This document shows positions 8,160-15,967 of a stretch of 64,000 nt of DNA, one piece after another; the first letter of the stretch is position 1, and each line of letters opens with the position of its first letter. A program made the position numbers and the translations under genes. Source of the stretch: Arthrobacter sp. CAU 1506 (lineage in GTDB: Bacteria > Actinomycetota > Actinomycetes > Actinomycetales > Micrococcaceae); NCBI RefSeq assembly GCF_005047635.1, contig NZ_SUKC01000010.1, forward strand, positions 1 through 64,000. Reading direction: 5' to 3'. Below the pieces are notes generated by a model. The model was not told the DNA's origin and searched no databases. It worked only from the letters and a program-made list of their open reading frames with translations.

Positions 8160-9031
8160 GGTCGGGCTCCTTGCGTCAGTGAAAGGGAGGGAACAAGCAG
8201 TTGGTACAGTTCGGCGACGTCGGCGACGGCCAGGTCCGGCCGCGCCTCGCCGGTCAGGGTGTCGAGTTTCTCGACGCTGGTGGCCCCGGAGAGCACCAGC
8301 GCACTGTTGGCGCCCATCTGCCGGGCCAGTTGGATCTCCACGGTGGCGTCGCCGACCACGGTGACCTCGGCCGCAGGCACGCCCAGCCGGCGCAGCAACG
8401 TCTCGCCGAGTGCGACGGAGGGCTTGCCCAGCACCTGCGGGGTGGCGCCAGCGGCCCAACCGATGGCGTTGGCGATCGCCGCCGAGATGCACACCGACTT
8501 GCCCAGGCCGCCGTGGAACCACGGCACATCCACGGTGGTGTAGAGCGGGGCACCGGCGTCCACGGCCAGGCTGGCGGCGTTGACCTGCGCCGTGCTGTAG
8601 GCGTCCATGGCTCCGACAACCACGACGCCGGCCGGTTCCGGATCGCCCGGATCGGCCAGTTCCACCTCGAGGCGGCGCAGCGGATCTGTCAGGCCTGCCG
8701 CGCCGAGGGCCAGCACCCGGGCGCCGGGGTGGTGGTAGGCGATGTATTCGGCGGCGGCGCTGCCGGCAGTCGCAAACTCTTCATCCCTCACGCCGATGCC
8801 CTTATCCCGCAGATGGGCCGCATACTCGGCGGGCGTTTTCTCCGAAGCATTGGTGCAGACGACGACGGCGTGGCCTGCGGCGTGCAGCGCTGCCAGCAGG
8901 TCCGCGGCGTGCGGCATGGCCTCGCCTCCTGCTCCGCCGGCGCGCTTGGTCCGCATCAGGCAGCCGTCCACGTCCAGCACCCAGCCGCGGGAGTTCCGTA
9001 TGGCGTCGTTCATCTCGTTGACAGTGCTCAC
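8156..9031 (-). CDS. HAD-superfamily phosphatase, NagD-like (291 aa)
   Basis: All HAD motifs can be seen: WVLDVDGCL (catalytic Asp20 and Asp22), VVVCTNAS (motif II), the GKPS lysine and TVVGDATVEIQLARQMG (motif III). The type C2a cap lies between motifs II and III, as in NagD and p-nitrophenylphosphatases. The protein should hydrolyse a small phosphate ester. Its place between the carboxyltransferase and the PEP-synthase-like genes, with overlaps at both ends (GTGA upstream, ATGA downstream), says it belongs to the same pathway. In phenylphosphate carboxylase the delta subunit is also a HAD-type protein, so it could release the enolate from an enol-phosphate intermediate. That role is inference. 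Confidence 0.88.
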   Translation of the reverse strand: MSTVNEMNDAIRNSRGWVLDVDGCLMRTKRAGGAGGEAMPHAADLLAALHAAGHAVVVCTNASEKTPAEYAAHLRDKGIGVRDEEFATAGSAAAEYIAYHHPGARVLALGAAGLTDPLRRLEVELADPGDPEPAGVVVVGAMDAYSTAQVNAASLAVDAGAPLYTTVDVPWFHGGLGKSVCISAAIANAIGWAAGATPQVLGKPSVALGETLLRRLGVPAAEVTVVGDATVEIQLARQMGANSALVLSGATSVEKLDTLTGEARPDLAVADVAELYQLLVPSLSLTQGARP

Positions 9032-10500
9032 CGGGAGGCCTCCTGGGCAGTGGGGCGTTCGAGGGAAAATTTGGTGGTGCCGTCGCTGACCGATACCGAA
9101 TGCAGCGTCGGCCGGTCCTCCGCGAGCGAGAGCAGCTTCTTCAGCGAGGAGACGGGCGAGGCAGCCTTCGCGGCGTACATCCCGTCGACCTGCTCGGCCG
9201 GCATCACCGCGCGCAGCAGCAGTTCCTCGTCGCTGATGGTGGCGCCGAAGCGCTGTCGCAGGTCCTTGATGGTGACGTCGCCGCCGTCGTTCACTGGTTG
9301 TTGGCCGCGTTTAGTGGCCATCGCGCGGTCCATCAGCTCAGGGTCCACCGGACCGGGGAGCGGGCCAAAGTCGCCGCGCAGCAGGTCGATCACCTCGTCG
9401 GAGATCTGCTTGTAGCGCTCGCCGGAGATCACGTTCAGGGTGGCCTGGGCCACGATGTACTGGGCGAACGGCGTCATCACGATCGGCCAGCCCAGGTCCT
9501 CGCGGACCTGCACCGACTCTTCGATGACCGCGTCGAACAGTTCCGGGCGGCGGATCTCCGTCAGCTGGCGCCGGGTGGTGGACTGCACGCCGCCGGGGAT
9601 GGTGTGCCGGTAGTAGGCCTCGTCGTATTCGTTGGGCGTGCCGACCGGAAGGTTCTTGATTTTCGCCTGCCGCTGCAGGTAGGCCGAGGCCCGCGCCATC
9701 GCGTCCAGGTCCACGTCAACGGTGTGGCCGCGGGCGCGGAGGTTGCGCACCAGTTGCTGGGCTTCGGGATGGGACGCCCCGTTGGCCAGCGGCGGCAGCG
9801 CGCAGTGGATGGTGTGGATGCCCAGATCGGCCGCATCCAGCACGGTGAGCGGCGAAAGGCCGGTGGTGGAGTGCGAGTGGATCTCGTCGAACTTCTTCTG
9901 CCGCAGGCTGGACTGCATCAGCGGCACCAGCGTCTTGACCCGGTCCGGGGTCAGCAGGCCGGCGGGATCCTTCAGGTACAGGCCGTCGATGGCCGGGCAG
10001 TCCTCCAGCTCGGCCGCCTTGGCGGCGAAGTAGTCGTCGGTATGCACCGGGCTGGTGGTGTAGCAGATGCCGCCGATGACTTCCTCGAAGCCCACTCGCT
10101 TGGCCATCTCCGCTGTGCGCTTGGCGCCTTCCATGTCGTGCATGGGATCGATGACCCAGAGCCTGCTGACTCCGTTGCGGGCCAGCAGGCTGAAGGCCAG
10201 CTCGAACACGGCGTCGGGCGTGCGGTGGAAGGTGATGAACCGCTTGCCGGTGGTCAGGAAACCCAGCCGCGTGTTGGGCGTCCGATCCCGGGCCGCCCGC
10301 AGCCGCTCCCACGGATCCTCGCGGTGGTAGCGCACGGCGGTGGCCATCAGCGTGCTGGAAACGATCTCCAGCACGCGGTAGCCCACCTGGTCCAGATCCG
10401 GCGTGACGCCTTCGACCATGCGGGTAGTGACGCCGGTGGCGCCCCAGATGCTCTGGTTGCCGTCCCGCAGGGATACATCCACCAGATTGATGTCCGCCAT
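9028..10500 (-). CDS. Divergent biotin-dependent carboxyltransferase, pyruvate carboxylase CT/HMGL-like (490 aa)
   Basis: TIM-barrel carboxyltransferase related to pyruvate carboxylase subunit B and oxaloacetate decarboxylase alpha. Metal and biotin-site motifs are kept: VSLRDGNQS (Asp13), GLYLKDPAGLLTP (Lys177, the carbamylated-lysine position) and IHSHSTTG (His208, His210). The C-terminal PYC_OADA-like part follows, with IPGGVQSTTRRQL near residue 300. The first motif departs from the usual TLRDxHQS, and the substrate loops (for example CALPPLANGASHPEAQQL) differ from those of pyruvate enzymes, so the acceptor is probably not pyruvate. There is no biotinyl domain; the operon encodes one separately. 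The start overlaps the biotin carboxylase stop (TGATG). Confidence 0.87.
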   Translation of the reverse strand: MADINLVDVSLRDGNQSIWGATGVTTRMVEGVTPDLDQVGYRVLEIVSSTLMATAVRYHREDPWERLRAARDRTPNTRLGFLTTGKRFITFHRTPDAVFELAFSLLARNGVSRLWVIDPMHDMEGAKRTAEMAKRVGFEEVIGGICYTTSPVHTDDYFAAKAAELEDCPAIDGLYLKDPAGLLTPDRVKTLVPLMQSSLRQKKFDEIHSHSTTGLSPLTVLDAADLGIHTIHCALPPLANGASHPEAQQLVRNLRARGHTVDVDLDAMARASAYLQRQAKIKNLPVGTPNEYDEAYYRHTIPGGVQSTTRRQLTEIRRPELFDAVIEESVQVREDLGWPIVMTPFAQYIVAQATLNVISGERYKQISDEVIDLLRGDFGPLPGPVDPELMDRAMATKRGQQPVNDGGDVTIKDLRQRFGATISDEELLLRAVMPAEQVDGMYAAKAASPVSSLKKLLSLAEDRPTLHSVSVSDGTTKFSLERPTAQEASR

Positions 10501-11861
10501 CAGTGCACCTCCTGTGCCATGAGGTTGTCGAGGTCGCCGTTCAGCCAGTGCGTGGTCACGGCGTTGGTTTGGTAGTCCGGGTGCGCGAGGATGCGCCGCA
10601 ACAACGGGAGCGAGGTGGTGACGCCGCCGATCTCGAAGGCTGCCAGGGCTCCTTCCATCCGCGTGATGGCCGCTGCCCGGTCCGGGGCCCACGCGATCTG
10701 CTTGCCCATCAGCGCGTCGTAGAAGGGCGGGAAGCGGTACCCCTCGTAGATGTGCGTATCCAACCGGAGACCGCCGGCCGCCGACGGCCGCCAGCGGGTC
10801 ACGGTTCCCGGCGAGGGGCGCAGATCCTGTTCCGGGTCCTGCGCAGTGATCCGGCATTCAATGGCGTGCCCGGTCAGCGAGATGTCCGCCTGCGTGAAGG
10901 ACAGCGGCTCGCCCAGCGTGACCAGCAACTGTTCCCGCACCAGATCCACGCCGGTGACTGCTTCGGTGACCGGATGCTCCACCTGCAGGCGCGGATTCAC
11001 TTCCAGGAAGGCCAGCTCGTCCCGGTCGACGTCGTAGAGGAACTCCACCGTCCCCAGACCCACGTAGTCCAATGCTTCGGCGATCTTCAACGCGCTGGCG
11101 TGCAGCAGTGCACGGGTGGATTCCGGCAGCGCCGCGCATGGTGCTTCCTCCACCACCTTTTGGTAGCGGTACTGCACCGAACACTCGCGTTCCCCCAGGT
11201 GCACCCGGTGCCCGTGGCGGTCGCCGATGATCTGCACCTCCACGTGCTTGGCGTCGGTGACAAAGCGTTCCAAGAAGACCGTGCCGTCGCCGAAGGACGC
11301 CTCTGCCTCCGCGGAGGCTACCTGCCAGGCCTCGGCCAGCTCGGCAGCTGAGGTCACGAGCTTCATCCCGCGCCCGCCGCCGCCGTGCGCTGCCTTAATC
11401 AGCACCGGATATCCGATACTTTCGGCAAGTTCACGCACCTGCTCCGCCGATTGGGCGGTTCCGCCGGCCGAAACGGGAACGCCAACGGACTCAGCCAGGT
11501 GGCGGGCGGTCAGCTTGTCGCCGAGGGCCCGGAGTGCGTCCGGTGAAGGCCCCACGAAGACCAGGCCGTTTTCGGCGCACAGGTCGGCGAAGGCCGGCCG
11601 TTCGGACAGGAAGCCGTAGCCCGGATGGACCGCGGTGCAGCCGGTGGAAACCGCTGCCTGCACCACCGCATCCATGTTCAGGTAGCTGTCGCCGGGCCGC
11701 GGTCCGCCCAGCACCAGCACACGGCCGGCCCGTTTGGCCGCCAGGGTGTCCTTGTCCGCGGTGGAAACGCCGAGCACCGTCTCAAATCCCAGCCGATCGC
11801 AGGCTTCAATAATGCGGACCGCGATCTCACCGCGGTTGGCGACGAACACGCGATGGTTCAT
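10500..11861 (-). CDS. Biotin carboxylase (AccC-type, 453 aa)
   Basis: Forms carboxybiotin from ATP, bicarbonate and the biotin carrier. The sequence opens with the family signature VFVANRGEIAVRII. The ATP-grasp glycine loop is KAAHGGGGRGMKLV, and FLEVNPRLQVEHPVTEAVTGVDLV contains the catalytic and metal residues. The length matches stand-alone biotin carboxylases. It overlaps the upstream carrier gene (ATGA at 11858-11861) and the downstream carboxyltransferase, so the three carboxylase parts are made together. It is probably dedicated to this operon rather than to acetyl-CoA carboxylase, because no AccD is nearby. Confidence 0.93.
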   Translation of the reverse strand: MNHRVFVANRGEIAVRIIEACDRLGFETVLGVSTADKDTLAAKRAGRVLVLGGPRPGDSYLNMDAVVQAAVSTGCTAVHPGYGFLSERPAFADLCAENGLVFVGPSPDALRALGDKLTARHLAESVGVPVSAGGTAQSAEQVRELAESIGYPVLIKAAHGGGGRGMKLVTSAAELAEAWQVASAEAEASFGDGTVFLERFVTDAKHVEVQIIGDRHGHRVHLGERECSVQYRYQKVVEEAPCAALPESTRALLHASALKIAEALDYVGLGTVEFLYDVDRDELAFLEVNPRLQVEHPVTEAVTGVDLVREQLLVTLGEPLSFTQADISLTGHAIECRITAQDPEQDLRPSPGTVTRWRPSAAGGLRLDTHIYEGYRFPPFYDALMGKQIAWAPDRAAAITRMEGALAAFEIGGVTTSLPLLRRILAHPDYQTNAVTTHWLNGDLDNLMAQEVH

Positions 11862-12439
11862 GACGCGGCCCGAATGGCGAACAGCGGCTGCTCGAACTCG
11901 ACCAGCTCGCCGTCCTGGACGAAGACCGCGGCGATTTCGCCTTCAGCCCCAGCGGCCACCGAGTTCATCAGTTTCATCACTTCGACGATGCACAGCACGG
12001 AGTCCGGCGTGACGGTGTCCCCGACTTGGACGAAGGCGGGTTCGCCGGGTTTGGGTGCGCCGTAGAACGTGCCGAGCATGGGTGCGGTGACCAACGTGCG
12101 GCCGGCCGGCAGGTTGTCCGGGCTGATCTTGTTGCTCTGGCCGTTTGATCCGGCAGGCGGAACGGCCGCAGACGCTGTGACCGCAGCCGGTGCGGCGGCA
12201 GTCGGGGGCGCCGCAGTTGGCGGCGCGGTGGGGGCGGCAGCTGCGGCCGGAGCGGGGACAGCTCCGGGAGCCGGGCTGGCGGCCGCTGCCTGGCCGTTGG
12301 CCTGGCTCGCAAGCTCGGGGAAATACCCGCCCCGGCGCACGTGGATCCGCAGCGAACCCTGCTCGTACAGGAAGTCAGTGAACTCGGTTTTGTCGAGCTG
12401 CTCGATGATGGCGGCGAGCTCTTCCAGGTCAACGTCCAT
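11858..12439 (-). CDS. Biotin carboxyl carrier protein (AccB-type, 193 aa)
   Basis: Three parts are visible: an N-terminal AccB-like helix and strand (MDVDLEELAAIIEQLDKTEFT...), an Ala/Pro-rich flexible linker (residues ~45-100), and a C-terminal biotinyl domain with VEVMKLMN (biotinylated Lys156). The start at MDVD was chosen by comparison with AccB N-termini; a longer frame upstream has no family-like sequence. The ribosome binding site is weak (GGACAAACGG). The carrier shuttles carboxybiotin between the biotin carboxylase and the carboxyltransferase encoded next. A 177-bp gap separates it from the acetoacetyl-CoA synthetase and contains a repeated TGCGCAAT motif. Confidence 0.9.
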   Translation of the reverse strand: MDVDLEELAAIIEQLDKTEFTDFLYEQGSLRIHVRRGGYFPELASQANGQAAAASPAPGAVPAPAAAAAPTAPPTAAPPTAAAPAAVTASAAVPPAGSNGQSNKISPDNLPAGRTLVTAPMLGTFYGAPKPGEPAFVQVGDTVTPDSVLCIVEVMKLMNSVAAGAEGEIAAVFVQDGELVEFEQPLFAIRAAS

Positions 12440-12529
12440 AAATACCGTTTGTCCTTGTCCTTGCCCGTACCGGGAGTTGCCGGCCGGAACTATGTTGTGG
12501 ATCACTTTCAGCCTGCGCGGCTGTCTTGC

Positions 12530-12570
12530 TGTGCGCAATACGCTGGAGGCGGATTCCGTGCTGCGCAATT
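12530..12570. promoter_or_regulatory. Repeated TGCGCAAT motif upstream of the carboxylase genes
   Basis: TGCGCAAT occurs at 12532-12539 and again at 12562-12569, exactly 30 bp apart, about three helical turns, in the gap between acetoacetyl-CoA synthetase and the biotin carrier. GGATTCCGT precedes the second copy, and GATTCCGT recurs at 14701-14708 in front of the substrate-binding protein. The arrangement could be a regulator site, for example for the local IclR protein. Function is inferred. Confidence 0.4.
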
Positions 12571-12616
12571 TGCGTGGTTGGTTCGGCGCGATCGTCTGCG
12601 CTTCGGTGCGCCCGCG

Positions 12617-14605
12617 TCAGCTGGGTTCCAGCACGCGGTTGACCCGGCGGACCGTGTCATCGATGTCCTCCGGCCGAACCACTACGCCTAGATCCATGAC
12701 TTCACCTAGCACCGCGCCCTGGATCAGGCGCTTAAGCGGAATCTCCAGCCTCTTGCCGGTGGGGTTGCGTGGAATGCTGGGCACGAACACGATGTAGTCC
12801 GGGACGTGCCGGGGCGAGAGCTCCGCCCGCAAGGTGTTGCGGATGGACGTTTCGAGCTGGTCGTGGTCGGCATGCTCGCCCGCCTCGACCAGCAGCACCA
12901 GCTTGCCCATGCCGCCGCCGTCTTCGAAGTGCAGCACCATGCTGTCGGCAACATCCGGCAGGCCGTCGAGCACGGCGTAGAACTCCGCCGTGCCCAGGCG
13001 CACTCCGCCGCGGTTCAACGTGGCGTCGGAGCGGCCGGTAATGATCCAGCTGTTGCGTTCGGTCTGGATCAGCCAGTCGCCGTGCCGCCAGACGCCCTCG
13101 TAGGCGCCGAAGTAGCTGTTGCGGTAGCGTTCGAAATCTTCGTCGCCCCAGAAGAACACGGGCATCGAGGGCATCGGCTGGGTGGCCACCAGCTCCCCGG
13201 CGGACCCGCGGATCGGCCGACCCTCGGGATCCCAGGATGCCACTGCCACGCCAAGCGGGCGGCAGGACATTTCCCCGGCGTAGACCGCCGTGAGCGGGCT
13301 GGCGCCAATGAACGCAGCGCAGATGTCGGTTCCCCCGGAGGTCGGTGCCAGCAGCAGATCCGGGTTGACCGACGTGTACACCCAGCCCGCCACATCGGCG
13401 GCGAGCGGAGAGCCAGAGCATTGGACCTCCCGGAGCCTGCTGAGGTCCCATTTCTTGGCGGGCTGGAGGCCGGCGTGTGCGCAGGCGGCCAGATAGGCGG
13501 CTCCGGTGCCCAGGTAGGTTGCTTCGGTCTGGGCGAGGATGGCCCACTGGGACCATTCTCCGTCCAGCCCGGGCCAGTTGGGGTCGCCGTCCTCCAGCAC
13601 CAAGGCGGCTCCCATCAGGAGCGTGGAGACACTCAGGGTCCAGACCATCCAGCCGGTCGTCGTGAACCAGAAGGCGGTATCGGACTCGCTCATGTCAAAG
13701 TGCAGGCCCATCGCCTTGTAGTGCTCCAGCAGCAGGCCGCCGTGGGAATGGACAATGGCTTTGGGCTTGCCCGTGGTCCCCGAGGAGAACAGCACGGTGA
13801 GCGGATGGTCGAACGGGACCGGTTCACAGTGGATCGTTCCGAGGTCGCGGGTGAAGTCCGCGTAGAGCTCGGCACCGGCAGGCGCCTCGGCGTCGTCACT
13901 CAGGTAGGGCAGCAGGACAGTGCCCATTTCAGGCAAAAAATCACGGATCCTGGCCAGGTCATCCGCGCGGGAGAGTTCTCGTTTGCCCCAGCGATAGCCG
14001 TCGATCGCCAGCATCAGTGCTGGTTCCAGTTGGGTAATCCGGTCCAGGACGGACTTCGGACCCATCTCCGGCGGCACCGAGCACCAGATAGCGCCGAGCG
14101 CCGTCGTCGCCAAATAGGCGGCGAGGGTCTGCGGGATGTTGGGCAGGTAGCCGGCGACTCTGTCGCCGGGCTTGATGCCGTGCCGGAGGAGGCCCTGCTG
14201 GATCCTGCCGATTTCCTCGAGTAGCCGGGCCCCGGTCCAGTCGATACTGCCGCTGGTCTGGCTCCGGGACTTGACCATGACATGGTCGCTGCGCCGGCGG
14301 AGCGACCGGATGATGTGCTCGGTGTAGTTCAGGGTGGCTCCGGGAAACCACCGGGCTCCCGGCATCGTGCGCTCGGCGAGCACGGTGGTGTAGGGGGAGT
14401 GGGAGATGATGTCGAAGTGATCCCAGACTTCGGCCCAGAAGTCCTCCAGGTTGTCGACCGACCACTGCCAGGCTTCCTCGTAGTCGGCAAACGTGCGCCC
14501 GGTTTTCTGCTCGATGCCCAGCAGGAATCGACCCATCCGGGAGGACGGCCACTGCTCCTTCCCGGGGGCTGGCAGCAGCAGGGAGCCTTGTTCAACGGGG
14601 GGCAT
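12617..14605 (-). CDS. Acetoacetate-CoA ligase (acetoacetyl-CoA synthetase, 662 aa)
   Basis: ANL-superfamily adenylating enzyme that activates acetoacetate to acetoacetyl-CoA with ATP. The AMP-binding loop is LTVLFSSGTTGKPKAIVHSHGG. Family-specific features of acetoacetyl-CoA synthetases are visible: the N-terminal FADYEEAWQWSVDNLEDFWAEVWDHF (ACAS_N), MPGARWFPGATLNYTEHI, SGGTDICAAFIGASPLTAVYAGEMSCRPLG, the TQPMPSMPVFFWGD block, and the C-terminal NPTGKRLEIPLKRL with the catalytic Lys. The length is typical. It is the first gene of the leftward set, 35 bp from the nearer of two CRP/GlxR-like sites, and defines acetoacetate (or a close homologue) as a probable pathway product. Confidence 0.93.
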   Translation of the reverse strand: MPPVEQGSLLLPAPGKEQWPSSRMGRFLLGIEQKTGRTFADYEEAWQWSVDNLEDFWAEVWDHFDIISHSPYTTVLAERTMPGARWFPGATLNYTEHIIRSLRRRSDHVMVKSRSQTSGSIDWTGARLLEEIGRIQQGLLRHGIKPGDRVAGYLPNIPQTLAAYLATTALGAIWCSVPPEMGPKSVLDRITQLEPALMLAIDGYRWGKRELSRADDLARIRDFLPEMGTVLLPYLSDDAEAPAGAELYADFTRDLGTIHCEPVPFDHPLTVLFSSGTTGKPKAIVHSHGGLLLEHYKAMGLHFDMSESDTAFWFTTTGWMVWTLSVSTLLMGAALVLEDGDPNWPGLDGEWSQWAILAQTEATYLGTGAAYLAACAHAGLQPAKKWDLSRLREVQCSGSPLAADVAGWVYTSVNPDLLLAPTSGGTDICAAFIGASPLTAVYAGEMSCRPLGVAVASWDPEGRPIRGSAGELVATQPMPSMPVFFWGDEDFERYRNSYFGAYEGVWRHGDWLIQTERNSWIITGRSDATLNRGGVRLGTAEFYAVLDGLPDVADSMVLHFEDGGGMGKLVLLVEAGEHADHDQLETSIRNTLRAELSPRHVPDYIVFVPSIPRNPTGKRLEIPLKRLIQGAVLGEVMDLGVVVRPEDIDDTVRRVNRVLEPS

Positions 14606-14655
14606 GGAATGTCCTTACATGACTGGAACTGATCAGGGCCCTAAAGCCTGTCCTG

Positions 14656-14671
14656 TGACTGTAATCACGCT
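14656..14671. promoter_or_regulatory. CRP/GlxR-like site upstream of acetoacetyl-CoA synthetase
   Basis: TGTGACTGTAATCACG fits the TGTGA-N6-TCACA consensus of CRP-type regulators (GlxR in Actinomycetota) with one mismatch. It lies about 50 bp upstream of the acetoacetyl-CoA synthetase start, a position suited to control of that promoter. Confidence 0.65.
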
Positions 14672-14848
14672 CCATCACCGCTGACCATGCACGGGGCTTA
14701 GATTCCGTCAGAAGGAATTGCATGCAGCTGTGCTCCTGGGGCTGCGCTCGTTCACTCCTTACTCCTGCGGCGCCTCCGTTCCGCCTACGGGAATGTCCGA
14801 CCAATCCGTTTGTCGCCTGCCCGGCTCTGATTACAGTCGTTCCAGTCG

Positions 14849-14864
14849 TGTGAGACAGCTCACC
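14849..14864. promoter_or_regulatory. Second CRP/GlxR-like site, upstream of the substrate-binding protein
   Basis: TGTGAGACAGCTCACC again fits TGTGA-N6-TCACA with one mismatch. It lies 22 bp upstream of the GTG start of the substrate-binding lipoprotein, inside or just behind the likely promoter. Two such sites in one 280-bp divergent region suggest carbon-source control of both units. Confidence 0.6.
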
Positions 14865-14885
14865 AAAAATGATCAAGAGGGTGTT

Positions 14886-15863
14886 GTGAAAAAACTGCTC
14901 GGAACAATGGTCGCCGGAGGCTTGGCCGTAGCTTTGCTCGCGGGATGCGGAAGCGGCAGCGTCTCAGGCGCCCTGCAGACCTCCGCGGGCGTGGATACGG
15001 ATCTGCGGAAGGTGACCGTGGGTGCCATCCCAATCGCCCCGTCGGCCGCTCTGCAGTTGGGCATCGACAAGGGGCTGTTTGCCAAGCACGGCATCGAAAT
15101 CGAGATGCAGTCCGGGCAAGGCGGGGCCTCCATGTTGCCCGCCGTCTCGACGGGAACCATGAATGTTGCCATCGGCAACCCCGTCTCCACGATGCTGGCC
15201 GTGTCGAAGGGCCTGGACCTGAAGATCATCTCCGGGTACTCGCATTCACTGGCCACCGGGGACGACATCACCGGCGTGGTGGCGCTGAAGGATTCCGGCA
15301 TCGAGACGGTCGCTGACCTTGAGGGTAAGAAGGTCTCGGTGAACACGATCGCAGGCCAGGGTGACATCACCATCATGGAGGCCATGGCGAAGGCCGGGGC
15401 GGACCCCTCCTCGGTAGAATTCACCGAGATCGCCTTCCCGGATGCCCCGGCGCAGCTTGAGAAGCGGAATGCGGACGCCGTATGGCTGGCCCAGCCGTTC
15501 CTGAGCCAGGCTCTCGAGGCGGGGCACCACCTGGTCACCTACAACTACCAAGAAACCATCCCGGGCCAGCCCACGCTGGTTGCTTTTGCGAGCGGGAAAT
15601 GGGCCGAAGAAAACCCCGAGTTGGTGGCCGACTTCAAGGCAGCCCTTGCCGAGGTCTCCGACTATGCCGAATCCCATCAGGATGAAATTCGGGCCCTGCT
15701 GCCGACCTTCCTGAAGATGGACCCGGAACTGGCCGATGGTTTGCTTCTTGAGTCGCATTCTGGCGAGATCGACCGCGACTCGCTGCAGAAGATCAGCGAG
15801 CTCATGGTCAAGTACAAGGTGGTCGACAAGCCGGTCGATTTGGATCAGGTCATCCTGGATTAG
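14886..15863 (+). CDS. ABC-type substrate-binding lipoprotein, SsuA/NMT1-like (325 aa)
   Basis: The GTG start follows AAGAGG at good spacing. It opens with a lipoprotein signal peptide (MKKLLGTMVAGGLAVALLAGC), with the lipobox LLAGC. The mature part has the NMT1/SsuA periplasmic-binding fold: KVTVGAIPIAPSAALQLGIDKGLFAKHGIEIEM and GGASMLPAVSTGTMNVAIGNPVS. Relatives bind sulfonates, nitrate or pyrimidine precursors and need a permease and an ATPase, but neither is nearby, so it is an orphan binding protein. It diverges from acetoacetyl-CoA synthetase with shared CRP-like sites, so its ligand may relate to that pathway. The upstream in-frame ATG (14718) would bury the signal peptide and is rejected. 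Confidence 0.88.
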   Translation: MKKLLGTMVAGGLAVALLAGCGSGSVSGALQTSAGVDTDLRKVTVGAIPIAPSAALQLGIDKGLFAKHGIEIEMQSGQGGASMLPAVSTGTMNVAIGNPVSTMLAVSKGLDLKIISGYSHSLATGDDITGVVALKDSGIETVADLEGKKVSVNTIAGQGDITIMEAMAKAGADPSSVEFTEIAFPDAPAQLEKRNADAVWLAQPFLSQALEAGHHLVTYNYQETIPGQPTLVAFASGKWAEENPELVADFKAALAEVSDYAESHQDEIRALLPTFLKMDPELADGLLLESHSGEIDRDSLQKISELMVKYKVVDKPVDLDQVILD

Positions 15864-15881
15864 CCCGACCCCGAACGGCCG

Positions 15882-15915
15882 ACGGCGGAGCGCACCGAGA
15901 GGTGTGCCCCGCCGT
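15882..15915 (+). terminator. Hairpin after the substrate-binding protein gene
   Basis: ACGGCGG with GCGCAC pairs with GTGC and CCGCCGT across a short loop, with minor bulges, about 20 bp after the stop codon. It is a GC-rich stem without a T-run. Confidence 0.45.
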
Positions 15916-15967
15916 TGCCATTGGTGCCCCCTGGATGATCGCGGGATCGGCCCGATCGCGTCAGTCG

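Noticed and set aside
6255-8543. 762-codon open frame on the plus strand
   Set aside because: It is antisense to the PEP-synthase-like protein, with Val/Gly/Asp-rich composition typical of GC shadow frames and no family-like sequence.
10500-12439. Acetyl-CoA carboxylase operon
   Set aside because: No AccA/AccD or AccD5-type carboxyltransferase is present; the partner is a pyruvate-carboxylase-type barrel.
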